NCBI GenBank assembly: GCA_003426165.1
Contig: QUAH01000019.1
Span: 1-32,097 of the forward strand
Direction: 5' to 3'
From: Candidatus Saccharicenans subterraneus
Lineage (GTDB): Bacteria; Acidobacteriota; Aminicenantia; Aminicenantales; Saccharicenantaceae
Length of the DNA: 32,097 nucleotides
Shown here: in pieces, positions 1-9,292 of the stretch
How positions within the stretch are numbered: position 1 is the first letter of the stretch
How the letters are laid out: each line of letters starts with the position of its first letter
Notes under the pieces: model-generated
Database searches by the model: none
The model's input: only the letters and a program-made list of their open reading frames with translations
What the model was told of the DNA's origin: nothing
Translations under genes and position numbers: made by a program

Positions 1-72
1 GATTATGCCTACATCAAGCCGGAGAGGTTCAGGCAGGTGTTAGAAAGTTCGGTGGCCCAGGCTGCTAACTAA
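1..72 (+). CDS. Partial C-terminus, probable transposase
   Basis: An open frame runs in from the window edge and ends at TAA (70-72). It encodes 23 residues beginning DYAYIKPERF and ending SVAQAAN. It lies inside the inverted terminal repeat, with about 57 bp between the stop and the repeat end, the usual layout for the 3' end of an IS transposase gene. No catalytic motif is visible, so the transposase call rests on position and on the second identical copy at the other end. Confidence 0.4.
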   Translation, partial: DYAYIKPERFRQVLESSVAQAAN

Positions 73-129
73 GGCTTAAAATGGAGATCTTACGGTGGCC
101 AAATTGCGAACAAAACTTGACATGGCCCT
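1..129 (+). mobile_element. Insertion sequence end, left copy
   Basis: These 129 bases are the exact reverse complement of 31969-32097. Identity stops abruptly at position 130, as expected where two copies of one insertion sequence meet different flanking DNA. The segment contains the tail of an open frame (1-72) and about 57 bp of non-coding end sequence. The IS family cannot be assigned from so short an end. A shared length near common assembly k-mer sizes suggests the window is a contig broken in a multicopy repeat. Confidence 0.6.
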
Positions 130-179
130 CCTCCATAAATATTAAAATCAGAAATAATGTATAAAATATTCAATTTTTT

Positions 180-974
180 TTATACCCTTATTAAGTTTTT
201 CAATTTCCTTATAAAGTTCCTTATGAATCTTATTCTTCTCAATGGCTCAGAAACGATAATATACAAATCGGTTCTGCCTGCAATATCGAATATCCTACCT
301 TTATATCTTCGCCTTATTTTTATACGTTCCTTTGAAAAATAATATGTCCCCCTATAAGTTTTAGATCCAACATGCAAACGAAACTTCGCTAAAGGCACCG
401 GCATATATGGAATCATTTTTATTGACGCAACTCGTATGAAAAAATCATAGTCCATCGAATAATGTAGATTTTCATCTAAATATCCGATTTTTTGGAAAAC
501 AAAAGATCTAAAAAAAATTGAATTTTGGGTAATTCCTTTTGATTTGTCTACTAAATATTTAAATGTATAAGGTTGGGACCTAATTATATCTATTTCGTTA
601 TTAAATTCATCTATTATTATCTGGTCACCAACAACAGCTATTTCATCTGGATTTCTGATAAAAAAATCCGCCACTCTATATAAAGAATTTTCAACAAGAC
701 AATCATCCGAATTTATCCATCCTATAATATCTCCACTTGCTCTCTTAAACCCTTTGTTTAACCCTTCGCTTTGACCTTTATCAGGTTCTGAAATCCATAT
801 TAAATGGGGGTATTTTTTTAAAATATCAATTGTGCCATCGTTTGACCCAGCATCAATAATAATATGCTCAACATTTGGATAATTTTGCATTAAAACAGAC
901 CTGATATTATCTTCAATATATTGAGCACTGTTAAGAGATACAGTTACTATTGATATTTTTGGATAGCTGTTCAT
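180..974 (-). CDS. Family 2 glycosyltransferase
   Basis: This 264-residue protein should transfer a sugar from a nucleotide donor onto a lipid-linked or surface glycan at the inner face of the membrane. The GT-A fold start is clear: a PKISIVTVSLN strand at residues 5-15, DAGSNDGT at 41-48 and the metal-binding-type NSDD at 88-91. The C-terminal third is basic and may lie against the membrane. I chose the ATG at 974 because AAGGA lies about 7 nt upstream; the longer frame from 995 would add seven residues. The start overlaps the end of the upstream polymerase-like gene by 44 bp, which fits co-translation. It is the last gene of the AT-rich glycan module. Donor and acceptor cannot be read from the sequence. 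Confidence 0.85.
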   Translation of the reverse strand: MNSYPKISIVTVSLNSAQYIEDNIRSVLMQNYPNVEHIIIDAGSNDGTIDILKKYPHLIWISEPDKGQSEGLNKGFKRASGDIIGWINSDDCLVENSLYRVADFFIRNPDEIAVVGDQIIIDEFNNEIDIIRSQPYTFKYLVDKSKGITQNSIFFRSFVFQKIGYLDENLHYSMDYDFFIRVASIKMIPYMPVPLAKFRLHVGSKTYRGTYYFSKERIKIRRRYKGRIFDIAGRTDLYIIVSEPLRRIRFIRNFIRKLKNLIRV

Positions 975-2304
975 GTAAATTCCTTTTCTGTTCATTTTTA
1001 TTATTCATGATCATTATTTGTAACACATACAATATTAATAATAAATTTGAGAAGTTAGTGATAATAGTAGTTTGAACAATATTAATTATTTCTGGAAATA
1101 TTAATACAAATGTCGAGATGTAATAAATAATATATCTATCATTATTTTTTATTACAATATACTTTAAACTTAAAATTAGCATTAGTATTACTGGAATCCA
1201 TCTTAATATTAAGCCAATTAACCCTTCTGTAAAAATGACACCTGCTAATGGAGCATCTTGACCTAAAACAAAATCATAACTTCCCGGGTACGACTCTCTT
1301 ATATACCCATTACCTAAAATTAGGTTCCCTTGTTCAATCGTCCTTTCCAATGATTTACGAATTAGTTCAATTCTAAAAGCATAAGATGTTTCTTCTGAGT
1401 AATATTTTCCCAGGTTTATAATATTTGGACCCGTAATATTAATTCCAATTTTCTCATATAGTATATTTATTTGGGATAAAAATAATATTGGAACAATAAA
1501 CAACAAGACCACGATAATTATCGTAATTCTTATTAAATTTGAGATCTTTATTTTGCGCCTTAATATTAAGAACAAAATTATAGTTAATATCAAATATAAG
1601 ACAAAAGTAAAAAAATATGATCTAACCCTATTAATACTTGATATTATTAATGGCACGATCCAGAGCCAATGCCTCTTAAATGATTTAAATGCCACCGCCG
1701 ATACAAATGAAAAGACAAAAGCAATATTATTATATAAGGGCAATGCAAAAAAATTCTGTCCTTCCCTTCCCGTTGGCATTGTATTAAAGATTCTTAACCC
1801 TGTTAATTCTGATAAAATAAAAAGCAATCCTTGAATAAACGTTGCAATAATTACCCAATACATAAAATAATTTAATCGTCTATTATTCAATTTTGATAAA
1901 AACAACAATAGGCCCGTACAAGCTATCGGGTAAAAATATTGACTTCTAAAAATAGTTATAATTTCTCTTAAAGGTATCCCCTTAGTCATTGAATAAAATA
2001 TTTCAAAAATTATATATATATTCAATAATATAAGGGCTTTGCTCCCTGGCACATTCATAAACAATTTAATGTTCCTAAAATACAGAAATATCAAAGGAGA
2101 CGTCAAAATTAAAAATAATAATTGTAAATCGAATAAACCCGGTTTATACAAAACATTTTGATTCACAAACCCGAAAAAATAGCTAGGGACACCCACCATA
2201 ATTATAAAAACTAAAAAGTCTTGAAAAACAGCTTTCGTATAACGCCTTATTTTAAATCCAGGCAAAAATGCCAGATCTATATTCTTATAATTGCTATTTT
2301 TCAT
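931..2304 (-). CDS. O-antigen ligase/polymerase-like membrane protein
   Basis: The 457-residue protein is almost entirely hydrophobic, with roughly eleven membrane segments. One larger polar loop at about residues 290-365 contains a conserved-looking LGNGY stretch and nearby Arg residues. This topology and loop are typical of the Wzy/WaaL superfamily, which polymerises or ligates undecaprenyl-linked oligosaccharides on the periplasmic side. Its place between sugar-nucleotide genes and a glycosyltransferase supports this. Such proteins share little sequence, so polymerase cannot be separated from ligase. The ATG at 2304 has only a very close AGGA before it, so the start is less certain than the rest. 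The gene is strongly AT-rich, as is common for acquired O-antigen genes. Confidence 0.7.
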   Translation of the reverse strand: MKNSNYKNIDLAFLPGFKIRRYTKAVFQDFLVFIIMVGVPSYFFGFVNQNVLYKPGLFDLQLLFLILTSPLIFLYFRNIKLFMNVPGSKALILLNIYIIFEIFYSMTKGIPLREIITIFRSQYFYPIACTGLLLFLSKLNNRRLNYFMYWVIIATFIQGLLFILSELTGLRIFNTMPTGREGQNFFALPLYNNIAFVFSFVSAVAFKSFKRHWLWIVPLIISSINRVRSYFFTFVLYLILTIILFLILRRKIKISNLIRITIIIVVLLFIVPILFLSQINILYEKIGINITGPNIINLGKYYSEETSYAFRIELIRKSLERTIEQGNLILGNGYIRESYPGSYDFVLGQDAPLAGVIFTEGLIGLILRWIPVILMLILSLKYIVIKNNDRYIIYYISTFVLIFPEIINIVQTTIITNFSNLLLILYVLQIMIMNNKNEQKRNLHEQLSKNINSNCIS

Positions 2305-2536
2305 GTCCTATATCTTATTATCTAAACTTCGATTATTTCACCAGTATCTTTCAAGACAAATTATTGAAAAGAGTCCCCAATCTATTAAAAACCAAATAAA
2401 ATTGAAAATCCTATGACTTTCTATATTTGTGATATACTAGCGGAATAATGATAATAACACCAGGCAAATTAACAGAAAAGTATTGAATCAAAATATAAGA
2501 TATACTTACTTGCCCTACCTGGGCTTGTATGAAATG

Positions 2537-3598
2537 CTATAACTTTTCTATATACCATGAATACGTTTCTATCAAGCCTTCTACTAAGCCGATTGCATGC
2601 TGCCAACCCAGACTTCTTATTTTTGTTATATCAAGTAGTTTTCTTCTTGCTCCCTCTGGCATTTCATGATTGAAAATAATATCGCCTTTAAAACCGACTA
2701 TGTCTCTGATTATTTTAGCTGCCTCTATTATCAACAAATCATTACCACACCCTATATTAATAATCTCCCCTATATCCTTTGCATTATATTTATTCATTAA
2801 AAATAGACAAGCATCAGCTAGATCATCTACATATAATAATTCTCTATAAACCTGCCCACTTCCCCATAAAATTACGGCGTCTTTTGAGATACCTAGCTCC
2901 TTAAGCATCCTTTCAATATCATACTTATTATTTTTATTAACTATTTCATCTCTATTGAATCCTAAAGGGAAAGTCTTAATGTCCGCAAATATTAGGTCCC
3001 ATCTATCTTCATTAAGGAGCTTCGCTAAATGCATCTTTCTCAATATTGCCGGGAGAACATGGGCGGTTTCAAGATTAAAATTATCATTAGGCCCATATAA
3101 ATTAGTGGGCATCACCGAGATAAAATTCGTACCATATTGTTCATTGTAATAACGGCAAAGCTTTATTGCAGCAATTTTGGCTATAGCGTAGGGCTCATTA
3201 GTGGGCTCCAGTGGTCCGGTAAGCAAATATTCCTCTTTCATTGGTTGTGGGCAATTCTTAGGATATATACAAGAAGACCCCAAGTTTAAGAGCTTGTTCA
3301 CACCGTACTTATAACTTGCATGAATCACGTTTGATGCTATCATTAGATTATCATATATAAATTCCGCCTTATATGTATTATTAGCTAATATCCCTCCAAC
3401 CTTTGCGGCAGCCAGAAATACATACTCTGGCCTTTCCTTTTCAAAAAAAGCTTCAACCTCAGATTGACGGCGAAGGTCTAATTCACTTATGTCTCTTGTA
3501 ATTATGTTATTATAACCCCCTGCTCTTAATTTTCTTAACAGAGCTGAACCCACCAGACCTGTATGACCTGCTATATAAATCTTAGCATCCTTGTTCAT
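2537..3598 (-). CDS. fcl: GDP-L-fucose synthase
   Basis: This enzyme converts GDP-4-keto-6-deoxy-D-mannose to GDP-L-fucose by epimerisation and NADPH reduction. The extended short-chain dehydrogenase features are present: the nucleotide-binding GHTGLVG at 11-17, Ser in LGSSC at 106-110 and the YAIAK catalytic Tyr-Lys at 137-141. At 353 residues it is about 30 longer than the usual 320. The extra length sits in one insertion near residues 195-230, before the WGSG and VDDLADA segments, a variant I associate with some Bacteroidetes-type enzymes. The start codon overlaps the stop of gmd by 4 bp (ATGA), and AAGGAGAG precedes it, so the two are translationally coupled and work in sequence. Confidence 0.93.
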   Translation of the reverse strand: MNKDAKIYIAGHTGLVGSALLRKLRAGGYNNIITRDISELDLRRQSEVEAFFEKERPEYVFLAAAKVGGILANNTYKAEFIYDNLMIASNVIHASYKYGVNKLLNLGSSCIYPKNCPQPMKEEYLLTGPLEPTNEPYAIAKIAAIKLCRYYNEQYGTNFISVMPTNLYGPNDNFNLETAHVLPAILRKMHLAKLLNEDRWDLIFADIKTFPLGFNRDEIVNKNNKYDIERMLKELGISKDAVILWGSGQVYRELLYVDDLADACLFLMNKYNAKDIGEIINIGCGNDLLIIEAAKIIRDIVGFKGDIIFNHEMPEGARRKLLDITKIRSLGWQHAIGLVEGLIETYSWYIEKL

Positions 3599-4749
3599 TT
3601 TCTCTCCTTAATCTTTTCATAAAAGGAATATTCATGATTGGTCCAGGCGAATCCATTGTTTTGAGAAATCGTTATGCCTTCCCCCTTAGGGGCCATTCCA
3701 TTCTGCATGAGATCATAATCCACCATAATTTTTACCAGGTCATTAAACTTTACTCTTGGTTCCCAGCCTACCTCTTTTCTTGCCTTTCCTATATCTGCCA
3801 ATAAGAACTCTACTTCTGTTGGGCGAAAATATTTTTGATCAATTTTTACGATTACATTTCCCAATCTCAAATTATCGCCCCACTTATTATCAAAACTTTT
3901 TATTAATCCTATTTCCTCAATTCCCTTTTCTTTCCATTCAATCTCTATTTCAAGATATTCAAGCGCCTTTTCTATAAATTCTCTGACGCTATGACTCTCA
4001 CCTGTTCCAATGACATAATCTGACGGCCTATCTTTCTGGAGAATTCGCCACATAACTTGTACATATTCTGGTGCATAACCCCAATCTCTTTTAGCATTTA
4101 AATTACCGAGATAAAGTACCTTCTGCTTTCCAGATAATATATTAGCTATTGCTCTTGTGATTTTCCGCGTAACAAATGTCTCTCCCCTTCTTGGGCTTTC
4201 ATGATTAAACAAAATACCATTAGAGATATGCAAATTATATCCCTCTCTATAATTTACGCACATCCAATAGGAATAAACCTTGGCAGCGGCATAAGGACTC
4301 CTTGGATAAAAAGGGGTCATTTCATTTTGAGGCGGCGGCGACCCTCCGAACATCTCAGATGAAGATGCTTGATAAAATTTGGGCTTAATACCAAGCCGCC
4401 GAATTGCCTCAAGTAAACGTGTGGTGCCAAGCCCGTCTATATCTCCCGTATACTCAGGTAAGTCAAAGGAAACCCTAACATGTGATTGGGCGGCTAAATT
4501 ATAAATTTCATCCGGATTTATTTTCCAAAGGATATCTAATAATGTGCCAAAATCAGATAAGTCACCATAATGAAGGTATAAAGCAACATTTACGTCATGG
4601 GGATCGGAATAAATGTGTTCGATTCTCTGGGTATTGAAAGTTGAAGCTCTTCTTATCAACCCATGAACTTCATACCTTTGACTGAGTAAATATTCAGCCA
4701 GATAGGACCCGTCTTGACCCGTAATTCCTGTAATTAATGCTCTTTTCAT
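3595..4749 (-). CDS. gmd: GDP-mannose 4,6-dehydratase
   Basis: This NADP-dependent dehydratase turns GDP-D-mannose into GDP-4-keto-6-deoxy-D-mannose, the substrate of the next gene. The 384-residue product has the GITGQDG dinucleotide site at 8-14, the SSSEMFGG active-site segment around 129-136 and the catalytic YAAAK at 153-157. It is slightly longer than the usual 345-375 residues because of extra sequence near residues 275-315. The ATG at 4749 is preferred to the upstream TTG at 4761 because GGAG lies about 7 nt before it and the Rossmann strand begins right after it. It overlaps fcl by 4 bp and follows the sugar-1-phosphate transferase gene by about 60 bp. Confidence 0.95.
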   Translation of the reverse strand: MKRALITGITGQDGSYLAEYLLSQRYEVHGLIRRASTFNTQRIEHIYSDPHDVNVALYLHYGDLSDFGTLLDILWKINPDEIYNLAAQSHVRVSFDLPEYTGDIDGLGTTRLLEAIRRLGIKPKFYQASSSEMFGGSPPPQNEMTPFYPRSPYAAAKVYSYWMCVNYREGYNLHISNGILFNHESPRRGETFVTRKITRAIANILSGKQKVLYLGNLNAKRDWGYAPEYVQVMWRILQKDRPSDYVIGTGESHSVREFIEKALEYLEIEIEWKEKGIEEIGLIKSFDNKWGDNLRLGNVIVKIDQKYFRPTEVEFLLADIGKARKEVGWEPRVKFNDLVKIMVDYDLMQNGMAPKGEGITISQNNGFAWTNHEYSFYEKIKERK

Positions 4750-4811
4750 TTTTAACTCCAATAAATGTGCATGTTTATACTCTGTAAGAAAATTACCTTA
4801 CCGAACAAACA

Positions 4812-5909
4812 CTATCTCTTATTATTTCCATTAGCAACCCGCCTTAAAAAATTGCTAAACTTGAAATTTATAATAGATTTATATAAATACAAATAAATAA
4901 AAATAAATAGAAAAGAGCACATAATTAAAAGAAGCGTCTTATGCATAAACATAACTGCTGGCACAATCGAGAAGGAGCATAGAATCCAAAGGAATGGGGA
5001 AGTCGCCGGATTATTTGATCCTTGATTAATATTCCCGTTGAAAAGAAAAGGTATAACTCTTCTATAAAAAAGGCTATGAAGATGAAGAGTATCAGCGATG
5101 ATAGGATTTTTACGCTTTTTAAATTTCCTTCTGTAGATTGAGAACAAGGTTTCAAAAGCTGGGTATATTAGGACGAGGATAGGAGCCCAAGGAGAAATGG
5201 TCGGGTTCCTTTTTACGAGAAGAATCGATGTCACTGCAAGTATGAAGCCTATGATATAGGCACCGCCGTCACCAAGGAAAATACGACCATAGGGGTAATT
5301 CCAGATAAAAAAACCCAAGATAGCCGCTCCCATTAAGGTAATTATAGATAGTAGGAAGAAGTCCTGGAACTTGAACGCCATATATCCAATTGCCGTAAGA
5401 AGAATCATCGCTGTGCCGGAAGATAGGCCGTTTAATCCGTCAATAATATTTATCGCATTCGTAATTCCGGCTATAGCTATAGCTGAAAATATTACAGAAA
5501 TGATCTTATAATGTACGAGATAATCAAGGAAAAATAAGCCCGTGCGGATGATATAGGCTTCAAGCAGGAAGATAGCTACCAGAGCCGAAATAAAAGATAT
5601 TAGCAACCGAAACCTTGGCGATAACTTATGCTTAACGTCTTCATAAAGGCCTACCAGAGTAATTGGAAGAGCAGATAATAGCAGTGATATATATTTTAAA
5701 TCCTTGAACCTCATAAAAAATATTATCAAGCCAACGGAGAGCGAAATTAAGATAGCCAGCCCGCCGATGCGTGGCACATCGCTCTTGTGGATATTCTGGA
5801 CGCCATTATGATTGTCAAGAAATTTCCCATTATTCCTGGATAAGATGATGAATATGAAACATAAAATTGTTGATAAAAGCAAGGTAAGGAAGCCAATTTT
5901 AACAAGCAT
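4812..5909 (-). CDS. Undecaprenyl-phosphate sugar-1-phosphate transferase (WecA/TagO type)
   Basis: This 365-residue integral membrane protein should transfer a HexNAc-1-phosphate from a UDP-sugar to undecaprenyl phosphate, starting assembly of a lipid-linked glycan. It has about ten or eleven membrane segments and the family motifs: GLYEDVKHKLSPR at 87-99, NAINIIDGLNGL at 151-162, FLGDGGA at 211-217 and the HLHSLFYRR loop at 276-284. The first acidic position of the usual DD pair is Glu90-Asp91, a known subgroup variation. The ATG has a GAGAG element 7 nt upstream. It is the first gene of the glycan module in the direction of transcription. The donor sugar is not determined by sequence. Confidence 0.88.
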   Translation of the reverse strand: MLVKIGFLTLLLSTILCFIFIILSRNNGKFLDNHNGVQNIHKSDVPRIGGLAILISLSVGLIIFFMRFKDLKYISLLLSALPITLVGLYEDVKHKLSPRFRLLISFISALVAIFLLEAYIIRTGLFFLDYLVHYKIISVIFSAIAIAGITNAINIIDGLNGLSSGTAMILLTAIGYMAFKFQDFFLLSIITLMGAAILGFFIWNYPYGRIFLGDGGAYIIGFILAVTSILLVKRNPTISPWAPILVLIYPAFETLFSIYRRKFKKRKNPIIADTLHLHSLFYRRVIPFLFNGNINQGSNNPATSPFLWILCSFSIVPAVMFMHKTLLLIMCSFLFIFIYLYLYKSIINFKFSNFLRRVANGNNKR

Positions 5910-5954
5910 CCTATGACTCTCTTTTAATAAGTTCTTATGTGATTCAGTTCATAA

Positions 5955-6105
5955 TCATTCGGCGAAGGCGGAGGTGTCCAGCCACTCTTTTTTCAAGATG
6001 CTCCAGAAGTCTTCGGCCAGGCCGCGCAGGACGTAGTCGTAGGGCAGCCAGCCGTAGCCATGGTCGCCCCAGCCTGTGCCCATAAGTTGCTGGTGGGCCT
6101 GATAT
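5955..6105 (-). pseudogene. Relic 3' end of a second C1 peptidase gene
   Basis: The last 38 codons are identical in protein sequence to the end of the papain-like protease at 9293-10366 (from WGDHGYGW to the final SAFAE), yet about nine bases differ, all silent. Upstream of this the match decays: the active-site Asn region NSWG reads QLMG and small indels follow until about 6105, where similarity ends against the FecR gene tail. The Cys and His parts are absent. An ATG-started frame from 6146 exists but has no plausible ribosome binding site and begins inside the FecR gene. I therefore read it as the remnant of a former paralogue. Confidence 0.8.
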
Positions 6106-6114
6106 ATATCAGCT

Positions 6115-7233
6115 TTATTTTTCCCACCATTTCTCCACCGTGTCATATAGGACGGGAGCAGACGGGCCGTTTTCGTTAAACGAGCACTTGTAGCCAGCCT
6201 TGACTATAATTGACTCGGCATTGCCGGGAAAAGTCAGCTCAACTTCGCCGTCAAGCACCCAGACCTCAACGCTGTTTTCAGGGTGGCGCTGTATCAGGTA
6301 TTCAGTTCCCCTTATTCCGAGTACCGCTGTTACCTTTATAGACTCTGCACGGATGATATCACCCTTCGCCCACCTGAACCAGATATTGAGCCGCTTGTTT
6401 ACTTCCGCGTTCAGCTCGTCATCTGAAAAATAATCTTTTATGGTCCCCAGGTCTTCCCTGTAATCCTCAAATCCCTGCTTGAGGCACGAGAGAAAGCTGT
6501 CCACCTTGTCAACCACGCCGTGCAGTCGGCCCCGGACCAGCTCAAAGTTCTGGGCCTCGCCAGTCTCATCCATCACAGCCAGCTCGGAGTCCCGGTCAAG
6601 CTGGGTGGTGGCCCGGCCCCCGAGGGATTGCAGCTCCGCCTTCCCTTCTGATGTCTTGATTATGTGGCCGGGAGACAGGAATCCGGGAGAATCACTCCCC
6701 AAATCGATCGAAGAACCGTCCGGCTTAATGATCTGGGCCCGGCCGCTGAGGCTTGAAGCCAGGCTGATAGGCGAGCTCTGGGAGATTGGCCCTTCCTTTA
6801 TCAACCTCATCAGCTCAGCCATGGACTTTTCCGCCCAGGATTTCCTGCCTCTCCATTCGGCCAGTGTTCTTTCGTTTCGGGCCAGCGACTCTTCAGCCAC
6901 CCTGAGAGCCTGGGCAGCGATTTGTTCGGCGCGCCTGGCATTATCGTCGGTGCGCTGGGCAGCGAGCTCCATTAATTTCCTGGATCTATCGGCCACGGCG
7001 CGGTTCCTGCGAATCTCGGCCTCAAGCTCAGCGATGGCCTTTTCAGCAGCTTCCTTTACCTGGCGGGCCTTGAAGTACGCGCCCAGCAGGAATGGATTGC
7101 GCTGCTGCGGGACAAACCCGTCAGCGGCCGAACTCATTAATATACCCATAAAAATTGCGGCGAGAAGGACAACCAAAAGACAGGCCGCCCGCCGGCCCGC
7201 CGTTAATGTTCTTTCTTCGGCCACCTGTCGCAC
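6115..7233 (-). CDS. FecR-domain protein with coiled coil
   Basis: The 372-residue protein has an N-terminal membrane anchor or signal (about residues 15-37) and a long Ala/Glu/Arg-rich coiled coil at about 50-145. A FecR-like beta domain spans about 155-360, with the family hallmark VLGIRGTEYLIQ near residue 300 and a GEVELTF strand after it. FecR domains sit in the periplasm and sense or scaffold envelope signals; here no sigma factor or anti-sigma partner is adjacent, so a structural role is as likely. The start is GTG at 7233 with GGAAGG just upstream, 13 bp after the previous stop. It is the last intact gene of the protease operon; the protease relic lies directly downstream. Confidence 0.8.
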   Translation of the reverse strand: MRQVAEERTLTAGRRAACLLVVLLAAIFMGILMSSAADGFVPQQRNPFLLGAYFKARQVKEAAEKAIAELEAEIRRNRAVADRSRKLMELAAQRTDDNARRAEQIAAQALRVAEESLARNERTLAEWRGRKSWAEKSMAELMRLIKEGPISQSSPISLASSLSGRAQIIKPDGSSIDLGSDSPGFLSPGHIIKTSEGKAELQSLGGRATTQLDRDSELAVMDETGEAQNFELVRGRLHGVVDKVDSFLSCLKQGFEDYREDLGTIKDYFSDDELNAEVNKRLNIWFRWAKGDIIRAESIKVTAVLGIRGTEYLIQRHPENSVEVWVLDGEVELTFPGNAESIIVKAGYKCSFNENGPSAPVLYDTVEKWWEK

Positions 7234-7246
7234 CTTGCTTCCTTCC

Positions 7247-8377
7247 TTATTTTTTTATTGTTTGCCGACTGAGAAAATCCTCGCACTTAGATGGGTCGTT
7301 GATAAGTTTGATGAGCTCTCGCTCCATTTCAGAAACTTGCTGGGAATAGTCCATCGCCTCCTGGAACATCTGGTTGGCTTCTTTAAGAAGGGCAGCAGCC
7401 TGCTTTTCAAGGTCTTCATACAACTGCATTTTTTTCTTTTCATCCTCGGTATAAGACGATTTCAACGGGGGCAGCTCTCCCCGGTAAAGCATGTTGCTTC
7501 TCTGCTCCCTAAGTTCCCAGGCTTTTTTATCATACTCATTTTTCCCTTCGGAAAGCCTGAGAATCTTGGCGTGCATGTCGGCAGCCCAGTCGGCAATGTA
7601 TTTGAAAGCAATAAACTGGGGAGTCTTGGTTTCTGGAAGCGGAATTTCTGGAGCGAGTTGAGACAGATCCCGGACTCCGGCCGAGGCACCCCATTCGTCA
7701 AATCCCCAGCCTGAAATTCGCCTGGCTTCATCCCGGCTCATTATGTGAGCGGACTGGAGAGACCAACGGGCGATGTTAGCCATTTCTTTTACCGTGGTGG
7801 CCTTTTCGGCCAGATCCTGCAGCTTTAACTTCAGGCCTTCAAACTGCGGGATGGGCTGGTCGGGCAGCAACTTTAGCTCGCGGCTGAGAACAAAAAGGCC
7901 GTGACGGAAGGCCTTGCTCTCGGCCTGGGCACGAACTTCGTCGAGAGCTTTAACCCGGCCGGTAAGCTCCTTTGTTCTTTCTATCAGAGCGATCATCTCC
8001 TCGTCGGACAATTCCTGGCGCGGGCGACGCGGCTGCACAGTGGGCCTGGGCTGCTGGGCCTGGCCGCTAACAGGTATGCAGTCGCCGCAACCCCAGCAAT
8101 CGTACCAGACACCACCGATGAGCAGCGTTTCCTTCTGACCCTTGGGCACAAATACCAGGCCGCGGTTATCGGTCTTCCACTGGGTGCCGTCGCATTCCTG
8201 GGCGAAGCCGTACCCGGCAACGAGCGAAAGAAGGGAAAAGATGAGCAACAGGAACATTGATGAAATAATAAGAGCTCGCCCGGAATGATCGTCTTTTTTT
8301 CCAATAGTGCCTTTACCGGCCGGGTTATTATCCGTCCGGCTTGGGTATTTATTGTCTGCCATTTTAACCATTTTCAT
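7247..8377 (-). CDS. Membrane-anchored coiled-coil protein of unknown function
   Basis: I do not recognise this family. The product has about 376 residues: a polar N-terminus, one hydrophobic segment near residues 35-58 ending AQ, a short Cys-containing region (ECDG, then CWGCGDC about 35 residues later), a Pro/Gln/Arg-rich linker and a largely helical, charged rest that is probably coiled coil. Since the segment ends like a signal peptide, the bulk is probably periplasmic. The four Cys could form disulfides or bind a metal. GTG 8386, ATG 8383 and ATG 8377 are all possible starts; 8377 has the best spacing (8 nt) to GGGGAG. It lies between the TPR and FecR genes with short gaps, so co-expression is likely. 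Confidence 0.65.
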   Translation of the reverse strand: MKMVKMADNKYPSRTDNNPAGKGTIGKKDDHSGRALIISSMFLLLIFSLLSLVAGYGFAQECDGTQWKTDNRGLVFVPKGQKETLLIGGVWYDCWGCGDCIPVSGQAQQPRPTVQPRRPRQELSDEEMIALIERTKELTGRVKALDEVRAQAESKAFRHGLFVLSRELKLLPDQPIPQFEGLKLKLQDLAEKATTVKEMANIARWSLQSAHIMSRDEARRISGWGFDEWGASAGVRDLSQLAPEIPLPETKTPQFIAFKYIADWAADMHAKILRLSEGKNEYDKKAWELREQRSNMLYRGELPPLKSSYTEDEKKKMQLYEDLEKQAAALLKEANQMFQEAMDYSQQVSEMERELIKLINDPSKCEDFLSRQTIKK

Positions 8378-8395
8378 TGCCATCACTCCCCTGAG

Positions 8396-9259
8396 TCATA
8401 GCCCCAGCTCGTAGACGACAATGTAGCCCGCGCCCTTTTCTGCTTCTCTGGTATAAGGGTCGTAACGAAAATTGCGGGCCACCACGAGCACTCTGGGTCC
8501 ATCGAATACAATTTCGCCCTGGATCAGGCAATGTCCCTGGCCGGCTTCGCAGGCCCTCTGGCGGGCCAGGCAGACCAGGAATTCAAAGTAGCGGCCCCTG
8601 AAGGTCAACGGCAGCCAGGGGTTTCTCTTGGTCATTTGTTCCTTGTCGAGCGGACTGTAGTTAAGCCTGGGGTTTTTGACCTGAATCTGGCCATTCTTAG
8701 CGAGGCGGAATTCAGGCGAGAACCAGGAAGAGTCAAGCTCGGCCGGCTTGACATCAACCAGGCGCCAGGCCCGTGGATTTAACATGGCCTTGATGGTGCG
8801 GTCAAAACGCTGCTGCAGGAGCCGGGCACGGGAAAGAAGACCGCTGGCCATGGCCGCATCTTCTGGGGTAGGGGCAAGCGATAGGTAATCCTCGAAAAAG
8901 TCACAGGCCCGGGCATATTCATCGAGCTGGAGGAAGACCAGTCCCAGGTTATAGTTGACTTCTGGATTGGAAGGGGCAAGGGCACGGGCGGCCATGAACT
9001 CTTCAGCAGCCTTTTCCAGGTCCTGGCGGGTTCGGGCATCGTAGACGGCCAGCATGGCCTTCCGGAAGCGAGCCTTGAAGGCATCTTCCTGGGCCCGGGG
9101 AGAGAGATGAAGGGTGGTGGAAGCGGGACCAACGGATATTGATCGTGGTTGAGTTGTGAAATCGCCAGGAATAGCCAGGCCGTGGTGGGCAGGACCTGTC
9201 ATAAAAATGATAGAGAAGGCCAAAATTATCAATAAAGTGATGACGAATTTTCTTTTCAT
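8396..9259 (-). CDS. Exported TPR-repeat protein
   Basis: The 287-residue protein begins with a clear signal peptide (residues about 1-30, hydrophobic core ITLLIILAFSIIF). Two or three tetratricopeptide repeats follow at about 68-160, recognisable by NPEVNYNLGLVFLQLDEYA and the next helix pair. The C-terminal 120 residues are beta-like with no motif I recognise. TPR domains bind other proteins, so an adaptor role for the protease or FecR protein in the periplasm is plausible but inferred. The ATG at 9259 is preferred to the TTG at 9262 because AGGAGG is better spaced from it. It starts 33 bp after the protease stop. Confidence 0.75.
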   Translation of the reverse strand: MKRKFVITLLIILAFSIIFMTGPAHHGLAIPGDFTTQPRSISVGPASTTLHLSPRAQEDAFKARFRKAMLAVYDARTRQDLEKAAEEFMAARALAPSNPEVNYNLGLVFLQLDEYARACDFFEDYLSLAPTPEDAAMASGLLSRARLLQQRFDRTIKAMLNPRAWRLVDVKPAELDSSWFSPEFRLAKNGQIQVKNPRLNYSPLDKEQMTKRNPWLPLTFRGRYFEFLVCLARQRACEAGQGHCLIQGEIVFDGPRVLVVARNFRYDPYTREAEKGAGYIVVYELGL

Positions 9260-9292
9260 CAAGCCTCCTTGGCCATTTATTTATGCTTCAAA

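Noticed and set aside
5955..6146. A real 63-residue gene
   Set aside because: The frame opens inside the FecR gene without a ribosome binding site, and its conserved part is the tail of the nearby protease.
6479..7714. Plus-strand open frame of 411 codons opposite the FecR and coiled-coil genes
   Set aside because: It spans two real minus-strand genes and their junction, and its product is Ser/Arg-rich with no domain.
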